DNA of 64,000 nucleotides from Promerops cafer (Eukaryota; Chordata; Aves; Passeriformes; Nectariniidae): the NCBI GenBank assembly GCA_013398275.1, contig VZSE01009983.1:43952-107951 (forward strand). Direction: 5' to 3'. Every line of letters begins with the position of its first letter. Positions within the stretch are counted from its first letter, which is position 1. This document shows positions 53,260 to 64,000 of the stretch, in pieces. The notes beneath the pieces were generated by a model. The model was not told the origin of the DNA and did not search any database. It was given only the letters and a program-made list of their open reading frames with translations. A program made the position numbers and the translations under genes.

Positions 53260-54260
53260 TTCTCCGAGGGCCCAGACGCATGTGACGAGCGTGCAGCGAG
53301 CTCCCTCCCCACGCACCTCTCTGGGGCAGCGAGCATTTAACCTTGTGGTTGTCAGCGCTTCGGCCCCCTCCCACACGGACGCTCGCACAAGCCAGCCCGG
53401 GATTGCTCTTCGTGCCCCGTCCCACTCGGCGGTGTCGCGGCGGGCAGATTCTCCCCGTTCTGAGGCAGAAACTCCAGATCAAAGGAAAAGGGGAAGGGGA
53501 CGGAAAAGAGGTAGAGGGGAGGGGGAAAAACTAAAAGAAGAAAACAGCGAAGGAGAGCATCTCCCACTTGTCCCTTGAGCCTGGCATATACTTTTCCGAG
53601 TTGAAGCCCCCGCCAGCCCGACACAGGAACGTTCTGTGGCCATTTACACGAGCAGGCAGGGCCGCCGTGCCCGCAGTGGGAGCGCGGGGCGGCGTTCGGG
53701 CACCCGCGGCCTCGGGAGCCGGCGAAGCTGGCCCGGCGGGGACCCACGCTGAGGCCACGGGCGCTGATGGCGGCCCGGTNNNNNNNNNNNNNNNNNNNNN
53801 NNNNNNNNNNNNNNNNNNNNNNNNNNNNNNNNNNNNNNNNNNNNNNNNNNNNNNNNNNNNNNNNNNNNNNNNNNNNNNNNNNNNNNNNNNNNNNNNNNNN
53901 NNNNNNNNNNNNNNNNNNNNNNNNNNNNNNNNNNNNNNNNNNNNNNNNNNNNNNNNNNNNNNNNNNNNNNNNNNNNNNNNNNNNNNNNNNNNNNNNNNNN
54001 GGACACCGGGGCGCTGCCGAGGCGGGGGCAGCGGCGCGGCCGCCCCGGCGCTGCCCCGGGACGCGAGTTTGGAGCGGGGTTGCCGCGGGCTACGGCCGCG
54101 CTGGGTGCCGGAGATCTGGAGCCGGGCTCCTGCACCAGCTGCCTCGCTCCCGGCCCCGCCGCTGCAGCTCGAGTGCCAGTTTAGGGATCAAAGAAGAAAG
54201 GAAGGGGGGGGGGGGAAGATAGGAAAAAGGTAAGGGAGGACCAATATCGAGGGCTGCTCC
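53260..54260. promoter_or_regulatory. CpG island, interrupted by the assembly gap
   Basis: About 1 kb of strongly GC-rich sequence dense in CpG, the most pronounced island in the window. It lies 4.4-5.4 kb upstream of LMO1 exon 1 and directly downstream (minus sense) of the right copy of the duplicated promoter-like element. It is the natural candidate for the distal of two LMO1 promoters and could contain an alternative first exon. No complete alternative first coding exon is visible in the sequenced parts; 221 bases are missing. Confidence 0.7.
53780..54000. other. Assembly gap (221 N)
   Basis: An uninterrupted run of N within the CpG island, presumably a GC-rich stretch that was not sequenced. 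Open frames running across it are artefacts. The gap may not be accurately sized. Confidence 0.99.
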
Positions 54261-54302
54261 CCCTGTTCCGTCCTTGCCCAACCTGCGCTGTCAAAAATTG
54301 TC

Positions 54303-54571
54303 TTAATGTAATAGCGTGTGATCGCTCACAACCTCTCTCCCCTCTGTTGCTACTGCAAGAGCTTTCCAGGCTTCTAAAGTGCTTTTCTCTTGATTTCACT
54401 CTAAATCTAAAATTATATTCAAAGGAAGGGGGGTGGGAGGGAGAAAAGATGTGAACCTATCACTGAAAGCAAAAGCACTTGCCGCCTGCCTCGCTCACTC
54501 TCTCTCTCAATTTATGTGCTTTGCACTCTCTCCTGCTGCTGAATAAATGCACACATTTCCCAGGGACCCTC
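54303..54571 (-). promoter_or_regulatory. Right copy of the duplicated promoter-like element
   Basis: Collinear with 49237-49457: blocks at 54303-54333, 54400-54424 and 54541-54571 match the left copy at 81-90% without gaps. Block spacing is 97 and 141 bases here against 95 and 95 in the left copy. The best-preserved core on the plus strand includes GAATAAATGCAC followed by TTTCCCAGGG. The element adjoins the CpG island. It is inferred to be the distal LMO1 promoter or a conserved regulatory element; the homology itself is direct observation. Confidence 0.55.
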
Positions 54572-54599
54572 AGATTCCCCTGTTAATTAAATCAATTCA

Positions 54600-57500
54600 T
54601 TATGCTCAGATCTGATTAGCAGCCCCTTCCCCCCCTCTTTGAATCAATTATTCAATACACAAACATAATTGCCTGTGCCAGAGGTGTCTAAGTATTAGCT
54701 TATTTAACTCCAAGGACACTAATTACCCCTAGGGCAAGGGAACTTTTCTCATTAATTCTGACAAAACACAAAAGCACAGTTAAAGTGTGTGTGTATATAC
54801 GTGTGTGACAGAGAAGATGGGGGAGCGCATAGCCAAGGAAGGGAGGCATTACTCTAACACACGTGTTACTGTATAAATAAGCTCAATTTTTCTTTCTACC
54901 TTCATGTAAGATTTTTCCCCACATCTTGCCTTTGCTAAACTTGCCTTGTCTGCCTTTTTGTTTTTAAAGTAAGGAACAGATTGGCATTGCAATGGTGTCA
55001 GTTCTGGAGTGAAAGTGCTTGCCTCTAAAACCAAAAAGAAAAAAGTATATGGGACTGATAGGGAGCAAAGCAGAATTTGAAAATAGTTTACTAAAGCAGA
55101 AGACTCTGTGGCAGACAATCTTCTGTACTTTAAAAACTCGTGAAAGGTGTAGCCCTCTGAACCAGCAGGTAAGATGATACATAATCTAGTTTGTACTGGG
55201 AACAGTTCTGAATTGTTTACCATTTGAATTAATGTCAGTGCCCACTATTAATGTACTTGCTTCCTACGTTTACCATAATGGGCTTGATTTCCATTAGCTG
55301 AAGCTGGAATGCTAAAAAGAGCCCGGGCAAGACTGATGCAAACCGAGATCGACCATCATTGTGGTGTCTGAGACGCATGACTTCTGGCTAGCATGTTACC
55401 CAAGTTTTACCTCTCTGTGAACTTCCTTTAAATTAAAAAAAAAAAAAGGGGTAAGAAAAAAAGAAGTAGTAATTGATTCCCCCAAATTAGGTTTTTACTT
55501 TCTAAAGACCCGTATTGTTCAATGTTCACAGAAGTATTGAAGATTTTCTTTTTGTTTCCTTAGGCAATGCATGAGCTGATCCATTAATCCATTTGGCTTT
55601 ATATATCAGGAAACTAATATTAGCTCAGCTCATCTATTAGCTTTCATTTAGGTCCCACCATGTTGCCTTTTTTTGAACTTTTCTTCAGGCTGGTTCCCCT
55701 TGAGGGGAGACAGACAATTTTTGATAGATTTTTGGGGGGTAGTACTGCACATCATCTCATGGGAACTGTTTCTTCCTCAGTTCCTCATCTTCACATTCAC
55801 CCTTGTCAAAATACCCATTATTAAACTTGCCTGTTTGGCAACTCTACCCACTCTCTCTAAGGCACACCTTGTACACGTCACCTATAGCCAAGGGGCTCAA
55901 AAACCCCACAAGCACCTTCTCCTCACCCCTACAATAAAACAAACAACCCCATAGCTAAGACTGCTTGGCAACAAACAATAAATATGACTGGGAACATAAA
56001 GTTGTGTTTCATTAGTGCAGTATGTTTTTCTGTGAGTACACACATATAAGGATAAAAATGCTTACAGCTTTGTAACACAACAAACCCTGTTAATTCTCTG
56101 GTTTTTAATTTCCACTCTGTGGCACATACTGCACCCACAGGAACTTGGTCCTTCTAACTCCATGAATCTTTTTTTTTTTCTTCCTTTGAAAGAACACAGC
56201 AGCACTTGAAAAATACTGACCCTGGAAAACATCATGAATCAACTCGTTTCTGAGCATGCTTTTGGTCCTTGAGCCCATTCCTTTTCTCACTGTGGCCAAG
56301 GAGACTTTTGAGTGCAAAGCCAGAATTTCAAGATCTTGGTATGCAACTCGTGAGCCTTAATTCTGAGCTTGCCACAGGGATGGCGTGTCTTAATCTAAGC
56401 ACAGATTTACTGAGTGGCAGAAGTTTGTCTGCATTCACTGGAGCTCAAGGTCACTGTTGGGATGCCAAGGGTAGAACAGGAAGAAACTGAGGAAACGGAG
56501 GCTGACTTTGGTATCGCTCTTCAGAAATGATGTTTGCACTTGAGCCAACAAAAGTGGAGTAACTGGGCATGAAAAAGACCTGGAGGGGAAAAGCAAGAGA
56601 GAATTTTGCACTCTTCTTGCACATGAGAAACTGTCACACAAGGGGAGAAAAACAGTGCCAAAACATTTCATTCTCAAACACACATCCTGCAGTTTGAACA
56701 GTCTGCTGCAATCCTGCAGTTACAGTCATGGGGATTTTTAGGTTTACAACTGTAATAAGGTGAAGAGACAAACCCCAGTGTAAAGGTCCCCACTCTACGT
56801 AAATTACTTTTTCTAGTGTGGTGAAGCATTGTCCTGTGTTTGTTTCCATTATATCTGCTCAGTGAGTTATTTCAGAGGAGTGAGAAAGTTTCAGTAATTT
56901 TTGAGCCTCCTTCACCCAGTAGATTAAAAGTCTCATACAAAGAATTTTACCACACTTATTTTTTTAGTACCTTGACACTAGAGAAGATCAGCTAGATTAC
57001 TCCTTTAGAAAGCGCTTGCGTAGGCAACCGGGAAAACTTGACATGGATCAGTGTCTGGGAATAAGCCTCAGCTCCCCAACCCTCCGTTCTCTGGAACAAA
57101 GCACTAAAACAGCTCGCTGCTGGAGGAGGACCAGAAAACACTGTTGCTGAGGTGCCAGTTCATCACTGATGTGCACTGCTTTTCATTCAATTATGGTGCC
57201 TCATGCGCTCCCTGGCTAGGCAGTTCTGAGAAGCCATCACGCTCAGTGCTGCAGAAACTACAGAAAAAAGGGAACAGCTGTGCTCTGCCTAGGAAAGTTT
57301 CTGGCCTAATACTAATTCCTGCTGTTCCTAGGGTGTGAGAGAAGAGGCACACAGAAATAAACACACCTTTGTGCAGCCAGGGCTTGGGCTCAGACCTCTG
57401 GGTCTAACTTGAGGCTCTTGCTCACTAGCTGCTCGTACTTTTTTCCTTTTTGCTTGAGCACAGGCAAGAGAAAATGAAGTTTCTTAAGAACAACGCCCCA

Positions 57501-58600
57501 TTCTTATTAAATTGCAAACTCCGCAGTCCACTTAAGTCAAGCCTTTAGCAGACCCGTGAGGTTTCATATTATCCTATGCTTGAATGAGGCAGATGACTGA
57601 AGCAAAAACCAGCTAATGACATAAAAGCATTCTTCTACTTTCAGTCTCTCTTAATTAAGGACTTGGTTAATGTTTCAGTGTTGGGAATTATAAAGCTTCA
57701 TCAGGGAGGTTAATATGTTTTTTACTTTATCTTTCAGCTGACAGGATTAAAAAAGAATTCAAAATAAAAGTGAAGGTGATTAAGTCACGTGTGCCAGTCA
57801 GTGCCCACAGTGAAGCAGCACCAGGCCGTACCAAAGACTACCCTGCACATGGTGAATTCAGCAGTTGTTTTCAAAGTCAGATTTCTCAGCAGATGAGACT
57901 TTTATTTTTATTTCTTGAATATTTTTATTTCTTTTTATTTTTATTTCTTGAATTCACACAAATAACCAAGACAATTTGCACAGGTCTGTATTAGATTAGA
58001 TACAAAACATCTCTGTATTTTTACCCATTTCAGAATCACTTGCACCTACCTTGCTGGTGTCAGAAGAGAGTGACCACGGGCCTGACCTCATACCACAATT
58101 CAGCAGCCCTGTAAAGGAGGAAAATCACAAGTGCTCTGAAAAGCTATGTTCACACAGAACACGGGTGGCAGTTCAAAATACCACTTAAATACATACCTGA
58201 GATCTACAGAATTCAATTATTTCTAAACTCTGGCTTGCTCTACTTCTCTGCCTATGCATTGTGAAAATAAATCACTCGATTCTGTTACTATGTTTTACAT
58301 GAAATGAATTATAAATATTTTCATAAATATAGGTTATCCCTTAATAAAGAAAATTGTGCATTAGAAATACAGCATTTCCTTTGATAGAAGAAAATGGCAA
58401 AGCTTCAAAAATAAAACCTCTAGAGACTGAGTTCTTTGCCACTGTGATATAAGGCTGGAACTTTAAGCCATTAGGCTTTACAATCCGTAATGACCTTTTA
58501 GAGAAATTTACAGTGGATAAATTAGTTATTCAGAAGTTTTGCTGGTGCTTGCCATAGCAAAAAGTTAAAAGGAATTTTTTCTTTTCTTTTTTTTCAAAAA
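54600..58600. other. Upstream intergenic sequence
   Basis: No gene was recognised. A minus-strand open frame of 124 codons (54849-55223) lacks any recognisable domain. A TG run occurs at 54785-54794 and a 22-23 base AT-rich duplication at 57899-57953. In human the next gene upstream of LMO1 is STK33; none of its kinase motifs were seen. Confidence 0.6.
57899..57953. repeat. AT-rich direct duplication
   Basis: Two copies of a 22-23 base unit, each ending TTTATTTCTTGAAT (57899-57920 and 57931-57953), differ by one T. Confidence 0.85.
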
Positions 58601-58672
58601 TAAAAGTAGCAAGACCTAAATTTTTGGACTGTTTCTTCTTTTCATAAAAAGTTGAATGGAAATATTCTGCAC

Positions 58673-58867
58673 CTCAGATGTCCAGAACATCTCAGCTGCA
58701 ATGGAATTCATGAAGTTTCTTTCTACATGAGAAACTGGTATCAGGAAGGTTTTGTGAATGGGTACAAACTGCTGGGGGGCAAGGTTGGGTAAGGCATGCT
58801 GCAGATCTGCCAGCGTCTCCCCAGCACCAATACAGGCAGGGAGAGGTCTAAGGACCCAAGTAAACAG
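58673..58867 (-). CDS. Candidate exon of an unidentified gene (exon-like ORF)
   Basis: On the minus strand a gcctcccctaaag acceptor precedes 195 bases (65 open codons), then a GAG|gtgcag donor; both ends are phase 0. The peptide starts LFTWVLRPLP, includes PQQFVPIHKTFLIPVSHVER and ends EMFWTSE. Its entry phase matches the exit phase of 59393-59553. If the donor is not used, the frame continues 19 codons to a stop, so this could be a last exon. No family is recognised. Confidence 0.28.
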
Positions 58868-59392
58868 CTTTAGGGGAGGCCCAGACAAGGAGCTGGGACA
58901 GGCTGGATTTCCCTGGGAGAAGCATAAATAGAAGAGATGCTTCCCCAATAGAAGCCTCCTTTCTCCCTCCACCTCTCAAAACTCTCCCAGGCTCAAGTGA
59001 GATGTGTTCTTCCATTTGTAAGGTCCATCAGGTCTCAACACTGATGTAAGATTTCAATCCATATCAAACTGAAGTTCAGCAAAAGTTCAGGAATGCACCT
59101 TTGGCCCAATCTTTCTGAACAAATCAACACGTTGACTCTGTCTCTGCCACCTCTTCACACAGCAGTGCCTGTGCAGAGTTTCTTTAAAGTAAGTGGAAAT
59201 GAATCCTTAACACACATATCCCAACAAAAAGATGCCTCCAAACTTGTGAATAAACTCTAGTGACACTGTTTTCACAATGTCCCTCGCTTTCATTTGGATC
59301 AATAATTGACTTTCCTGTATATTCTTGTCTACTTCAAAGTCCATTGCTACTGCAGTGTTGTCCTGCAGACAGTCCTGCCTTTTACTCCTCAC

Positions 59393-59553
59393 CTTGGTAG
59401 AGTAGATAGGAGTAGATAGACCTGAGAGACAAATCTGGCATCCATACGTCTGCCTCAGTTCTTTCACGGAGGAATACAGCGAGACAGTCTCTGGTTCTGG
59501 AGTGACACATGGAGCTCTCGGGCTTGTTGCCACATACTCTGTTATGATCAGAG
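59393..59553 (-). CDS. Candidate exon of an unidentified gene (exon-like ORF)
   Basis: A minus-strand open segment ending ..LSTPIYSTK at a consensus AAG|gtgagg donor, leaving in phase 0. The proposed 5' limit is a weak aataag acceptor at 59554, giving two leftover bases and 53 codons; an alternative acceptor (aacag) lies about 13 bases further in. The peptide includes VTPEPETVSLYSSVKELRQ. The entry boundary is uncertain and no domain is recognised. Confidence 0.25.
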
Positions 59554-61109
59554 CTTATTGCTCCCAGCCTGATGTCAAGCAGAGACTAATCAAATGTGAG
59601 ATGAGTGAACAGAGACAGAGCCATGAAGCTGCCTTTTCATAATCTTTTACTATCAGCTCTTCTTTAAACTGCAGCAGCACACAGGGGTCCCAGTCATGGA
59701 GCTAGACCACAACATATTGTCCAAAAATACCAGTGCCCTTCTTCAATAAGATAGCTTCTCTCTTCACTGCTTTGCACTAAAGAGACCAGGAAAAATTGAC
59801 ACAGAATAGTTGGAGATGGAAACACATGAATTGAAAAGATAAAATGCAATGTCAAGCTCATGTTACTTTGTGATAACAATACCCTAAGACACTGCCAGTG
59901 TCCCCCATGTTTTGTGGCTCCCTCTGCCTCTGCTTGGCATGGATGACATTTGCCAGGTCTTCATAACATCATTCTAACAATATATCATCTAAAAATGTTG
60001 ATCACATAGGAAAACGGCTGCTGGCACAGTAGCTGTAGGTGCACACAAAGGATATGGTGCGGCAGCTGAACACACAACAGAGGAATTCCAGCTATTCCCA
60101 TGTCAGGGAGGGTCTGTTGCACTGGGCTGTGTTTTGCACTTGAATTCATCAGCATTAAGTTCAATCTGAATCCAATGGTGATAATCTTCTTGATTCATTA
60201 ATGTGTGAGATGAGGAAACACATACATAAACCAAAGAGATGAATATTTTGGTGTTTGTTTGTTTAAAATAAATCCATCCTGTGAAATTACAAGATTTCTC
60301 TCTGAATCCAAAGACAGAAACAAGTTCAATGAAGATGAAAGTTAGGCAAGGCGTTCTGATAAAAGCAGGCAGGTGGAGGCTCTAATGAAGGCATACACTA
60401 TAGTGCACTCCTTGCCAATATTTCTTAATGAATAATATGGGCACTCAGATGAGAATAGTATTGATTGAGGTCTGCAGGGAAAGTTCTCTAGGAAAAATTT
60501 TTATTCTAGGAGCAGAGTCCTTTTTGGAAGATTTTGATCTTTTCCTGCTGCAACCTTTCTCCTCCCCTCTCTTTGTGCTACCCAAAGCAACTGACAGCCA
60601 AAAAATGAAAAGCCTCCCCTGCATCTAATGTATCTATCAGATCCAAAAAGAGATTTATACACCAGTACTAAGAATGGCTGCACCATTCTCCTTAGCTGGT
60701 AGAGGACACAGCAGTGTATAATTAGGACTGGATTACTTCGCTCAGAACTGGAACAGAGAGCAGATGTCTTGCATTAATATTGGCATTTGATTTCACACAC
60801 TTTCTTTGCCATGTTTGCAAAACCAATTTGCCTTCCTATCTTGGATCTTGCCTTTTGTTTACTCTCAGGCTGCTGTAATGCAAACAAAAAGCCACCAGTG
60901 GCAGTATGAAAGTACATGTAGAAGTTCAGGTCCTTACAAAGTGGGTAGAGCTTAGGATTTAATTACTAACACAAAATATCAACTTATTTTCTGATTATGT
61001 TGATGAGATTGGTATGGTCGGTATGTTCCACTGATGCCAACTCAGACAAAAGAGGTCATGACATTATAATGCATTTGTGAACATAAGCCAGCAGTAAAGA
61101 AAGATATAC

Positions 61110-61274
61110 CTCTTCCAAATTAATGTCATCAGACTCTATCTGTAATATATATGAGAGATGCATCCAGTTCTCAACCATAGCTAACCTTTTTTTCACCTGT
61201 TTTTCCAGACAAGGGACTTCAATCTTGATTTTACTCCAGTTCAACATTTCATATACAGAATCCTTCCAGAGAGC
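61110..61274 (-). CDS. Candidate exon of an unidentified gene (exon-like ORF)
   Basis: On the minus strand a ttttgttgtag acceptor is followed by 165 bases (exactly 55 open codons) and a GAG|gtatat donor, so the segment is phase 0 at both ends. The predicted peptide begins ALWKDSVYEM, contains LEKQVKKRLAMVENWMHL and ends INLEE. It is rich in charged and hydrophobic residues in a helical, coiled-coil-like pattern. I do not recognise the family. Similar candidates occur nearby on the same strand (59393-59553 and 58673-58867). Chance is a real possibility because open frames of about 60 codons are common in this window. Confidence 0.3.
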
Positions 61275-61625
61275 CTACAACAAAATTTCATGCTGTTAAA
61301 AATATTGGCCCCAATTCTGAACTGCAGCCAGCTTGCATTTGATAGCAGCTTTAGGGCTGCAGCTGGGTTCTGGAGGTTTCTTAGGAGGCAAAGATGATCT
61401 GCCCTAATTTAGGAGCATCCAGAGGCTGATCAATGTTCCATGCTACAGCAGCACAGATTAACTGTAATATGGGCAGTATGCAAACAGCAGGGTCATGCTG
61501 ACAAACTCTAGAGTCAATACAGGGATGCAACCCAAACTGCCTCACCACTGAAACTCTTCTGCAGTGGTAGCTTTGGCTTCAAGACGCTGTTTGTTTTACT
61601 TGGTGATGGAGAATGCTCTTCACAC

Positions 61626-64000
61626 CTTGCCCTGTAGCACCAGGAACACTCCTGTACCACCTTTTTGCAGGTGGCAGCACCTGTTTGTATCACGCAGAGC
61701 TTTTCCTACAGAGGTGCTTTGGGAAGACGACTCAACTCTACCCAGACGTGTATCCAAACCCACAGTTACTGCCTTTGTTCCCTTGTCATGCCAGACTTTT
61801 AAAGAAGGGGGTGATTTCTGTGGCAGGGTCTGAGAGACTACGAGATTTTGTGCTTGCAGGTCACCAAGTCTATTCCCCATGAAAAACTATCCCGTTTCTG
61901 TCTACTCTCTGTACACAATGGCAGCAGCTCCCCTAGTCCTAAAGAATGGGTTGGATATCTGAACAAAATGAAAAATTAGGAAAAGCCAACTGAGATGTTG
62001 TAGGGGTGATTTCACATTATTCTGGCCCATCAACAAATGACAGAAGTGCAAGGGCTAAAACAAGAAAATAACTGGAAGAGATGATAGTGGTTGCCACAGC
62101 TCTCTTTAAGCAGGTGAGAAACTCAGTCTGAAAGCTGTAAAGATAACTACAGAAATGATATCATTCTCTCAGTGAGAGCTAGAAAGGCTTCTGTGCTCAC
62201 AGGGAGGTCAAGAAGTGAGAGCCCAGTGGATCATTTTGTTGCGTTTTTAATGCTTCATGGCACAAGGTCAGTCAGAAATCCCTATCCTGAGGTCATGGTT
62301 GGGGCAGTCTGGAAAGCAATCTTTTCTGTTGCTGGCAAGGCCCTGCTCAGGCTCTGCTCGCTCTTTCTCTCACAGATTATTACAGCCCACTCCTCCTGCT
62401 CATCACACCATGGTTAAATTCACCCCGGGCACTGGCATTCAGCTTCTCTGGGACCACAGTGGCCCCAAGGACCTTCCCTGTGGAATTCTGTCGAGACTGT
62501 TGCAATGTGGTGCAACAAACAGCCATCCAAAGCTAACCCTTGGATGCAGCAGCACTTGGGGCAGTAATATTCCTTACCATGCCTATTGATAAGCAAAGAC
62601 TAATATTTATTTTTAGCTCCACATTTAAATAGCACAAGTGGGACAGAATGAGGAGCATGAATGGCAACCAGCTTGTCTGATAACTAAGTAGTGAGTCCTA
62701 TTTTTATGGCACTAGCCCCTTGTCAATGCAGCAGTGTGGTTACACTTGACGTATGAGGAAACGGGGATAATCATCCGTCTCTGAACCTGCCTAGGAGATG
62801 GTTTGACCTAGAAGAGGTTTGACCTAGAAGAAGTTTGACTTAGAAGAAGCTGAGAAGCACAGTTTGGAGGGCCTCCCAATGACTACATCTGTTTTAAATA
62901 GACATATTTTGACTATAGCTTCCATAGCAAACAGTCATCAGAGTCAAGTGATCACTTAAAAAGGCTGAGATACAACTCTGCAGTATTTTACAGTGGATTT
63001 AATAGCTAAACCTTCCAGGAAAAAATACCACCCTGCAAGCACACAGCTGAAGCACGGACATTTAATGAAGGCTGCTCACTGCCTAAATGCGAATTCACAC
63101 TACAGCACTCTTGCAAATGATCTATAATGCCTCACATTGCTTGTATATCAAATTTGCATAAATATACCTCAAATATTTATAAATCAATAGATATAAGCAC
63201 GTGTTGAAAAGTGACTATCAAAAGTGCATACACACAGAGTTCTTACATGCTCTAATTAATCCAAATAATCTCATTTTGCCTTATTAAATTAAATAATATA
63301 TGGATAAAATGTAGCTTGCAGTCTAAGCACTAAAATACTGTTAGAAAGAAACACTACTGCCAAGAGAAAGAGAACATGCCCATGGAAGAACACTTAACTG
63401 AAATGTAGGTGCAGGATCTAATGCCATGGAATGACTAACAATAATGTATATATTACTCTTAAACAAGCGAGCAGTTTTGGATAACTTTCCACATAGCTCT
63501 GTCTGGTACTCCAGTTTCAGCCTAGTGAGCTATAACTGTTCAGGGTAAGCAGAAAGCAGTAAAAGAGCCTGCTAAACCTCTTGCCCATTTAAAAAGGTCT
63601 CCTCAGAAGCAATGAGAATTCCTTATTTCCTCCAGCTGCTTATTTACTGGCGCTTCCCTGCCTCATTTTAATTAGAGCTAAAAAACCAACAGCAACAACT
63701 GTCCCTGATGGTTTTTAAACTCTTTCCAACTAAGAAACCCTTTACTTATCAAGAGGTACAAAGAAGCACTGAGGACAGCTGTGGAGTTTGAAAAAATTTC
63801 TTGGTGGGTCCCACTTTAAAGCTTTTATACACCTAAGAAATCTAGCCCTGACTGAAAGGAAGTGATTAAAGTTTTTAAAGACTGCAGAGAGTTTTACACA
63901 GAGTAGTGTGATACTCAGGACCAATTAAATGTCATCTTAAGTACTTAACGGAAGCATTTTTTTTTTATACACTAGGAATCAGTTAAGTGGAAGGTGCCAA
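61626..64000. other. Right-end sequence, no confirmed gene
   Basis: A minus-strand open stretch (61626-61880) ends at GGCAAG|gtgtga, a usable donor in phase 0, but the plus strand is open there in two frames and no good acceptor was found, so it is not called. A 16-base minisatellite lies at 62801-62848. The remainder to the edge is AT-rich and featureless by reading. Confidence 0.5.
62801..62848. repeat. 16-base minisatellite, three units
   Basis: Three head-to-tail copies of GTTTGACCTAGAAGAG-type units at 62801-62816, 62817-62832 and 62833-62848, with one or two substitutions between copies. Confidence 0.95.

Noticed and set aside
53568..54233. Open frames of up to 221 codons spanning the N gap on both strands
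   Set aside because: About a third of each frame is N translated as X and the rest is GC-rich island where stops are rare; no protein similarity is apparent.
62396..62589. Plus-strand candidate exon after a good ctctttctctcacag acceptor, with an ATG frame to a stop
   Set aside because: No recognisable product, no matching neighbouring exons on the plus strand, and the frame is short.
1..64000. Possible CRISPR arrays, bacterial operons or phage-like systems
   Set aside because: The sequence is clearly vertebrate intronic and intergenic DNA; no regularly spaced repeats or prokaryotic gene organisation are present.

Overview
This window looks like vertebrate, most probably avian, genomic DNA. 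It is AT-rich and intron-dominated, with very few recognisable retrotransposons, no Alu- or L1-like sequence, short poly-A/poly-T and CA tracts, and one short CR1-like scrap. A 221-base N gap and a single N after a 16-base C run mark it as a draft assembly. The bird call is inference from repeat content and texture, not from a species-specific marker.

One gene is firmly identified: LMO1 (LIM-only protein 1, rhombotin-1), on the minus strand. Exon 2 (10254-10467) encodes essentially the whole first LIM zinc-binding domain. A very short first coding exon (48865-48889) encodes the N-terminal MMVLDKED plus the first base of a glycine codon. Joining the two across a 38.4-kb intron restores the LMO1 N-terminus in frame. 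Exons 3 and 4 (second LIM domain) were not found in the 10.2 kb downstream of exon 2 and probably lie beyond the left edge.

Layout: 1-10253 is LMO1 intron 2 (or beyond). 10254-10467 is exon 2. 10468-48864 is intron 1, with simple repeats, inverted repeats and possible conserved regulatory blocks. 48865-48889 is the coding part of exon 1, with its 5' UTR and promoter in roughly 48890-49690. 49690-54600 is upstream sequence with a CpG island at about 53260-54260 that contains the N gap. 54600-64000 is farther upstream; three minus-strand segments at 58.6-61.3 kb have exon-like splice boundaries but no recognised identity.

The most interesting observation is a pair of collinear homologous segments, about 49237-49457 and 54303-54571, roughly 5.1 kb apart and both upstream of LMO1 coding sequence. 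The left copy sits about 350 bases upstream of the exon-1 start codon. The same offset from the right copy falls inside the assembly gap. LMO1 in mammals is known to use two promoters with alternative first exons giving nearly identical proteins, so these may be paralogous promoters, with the second first exon hidden in the gap.
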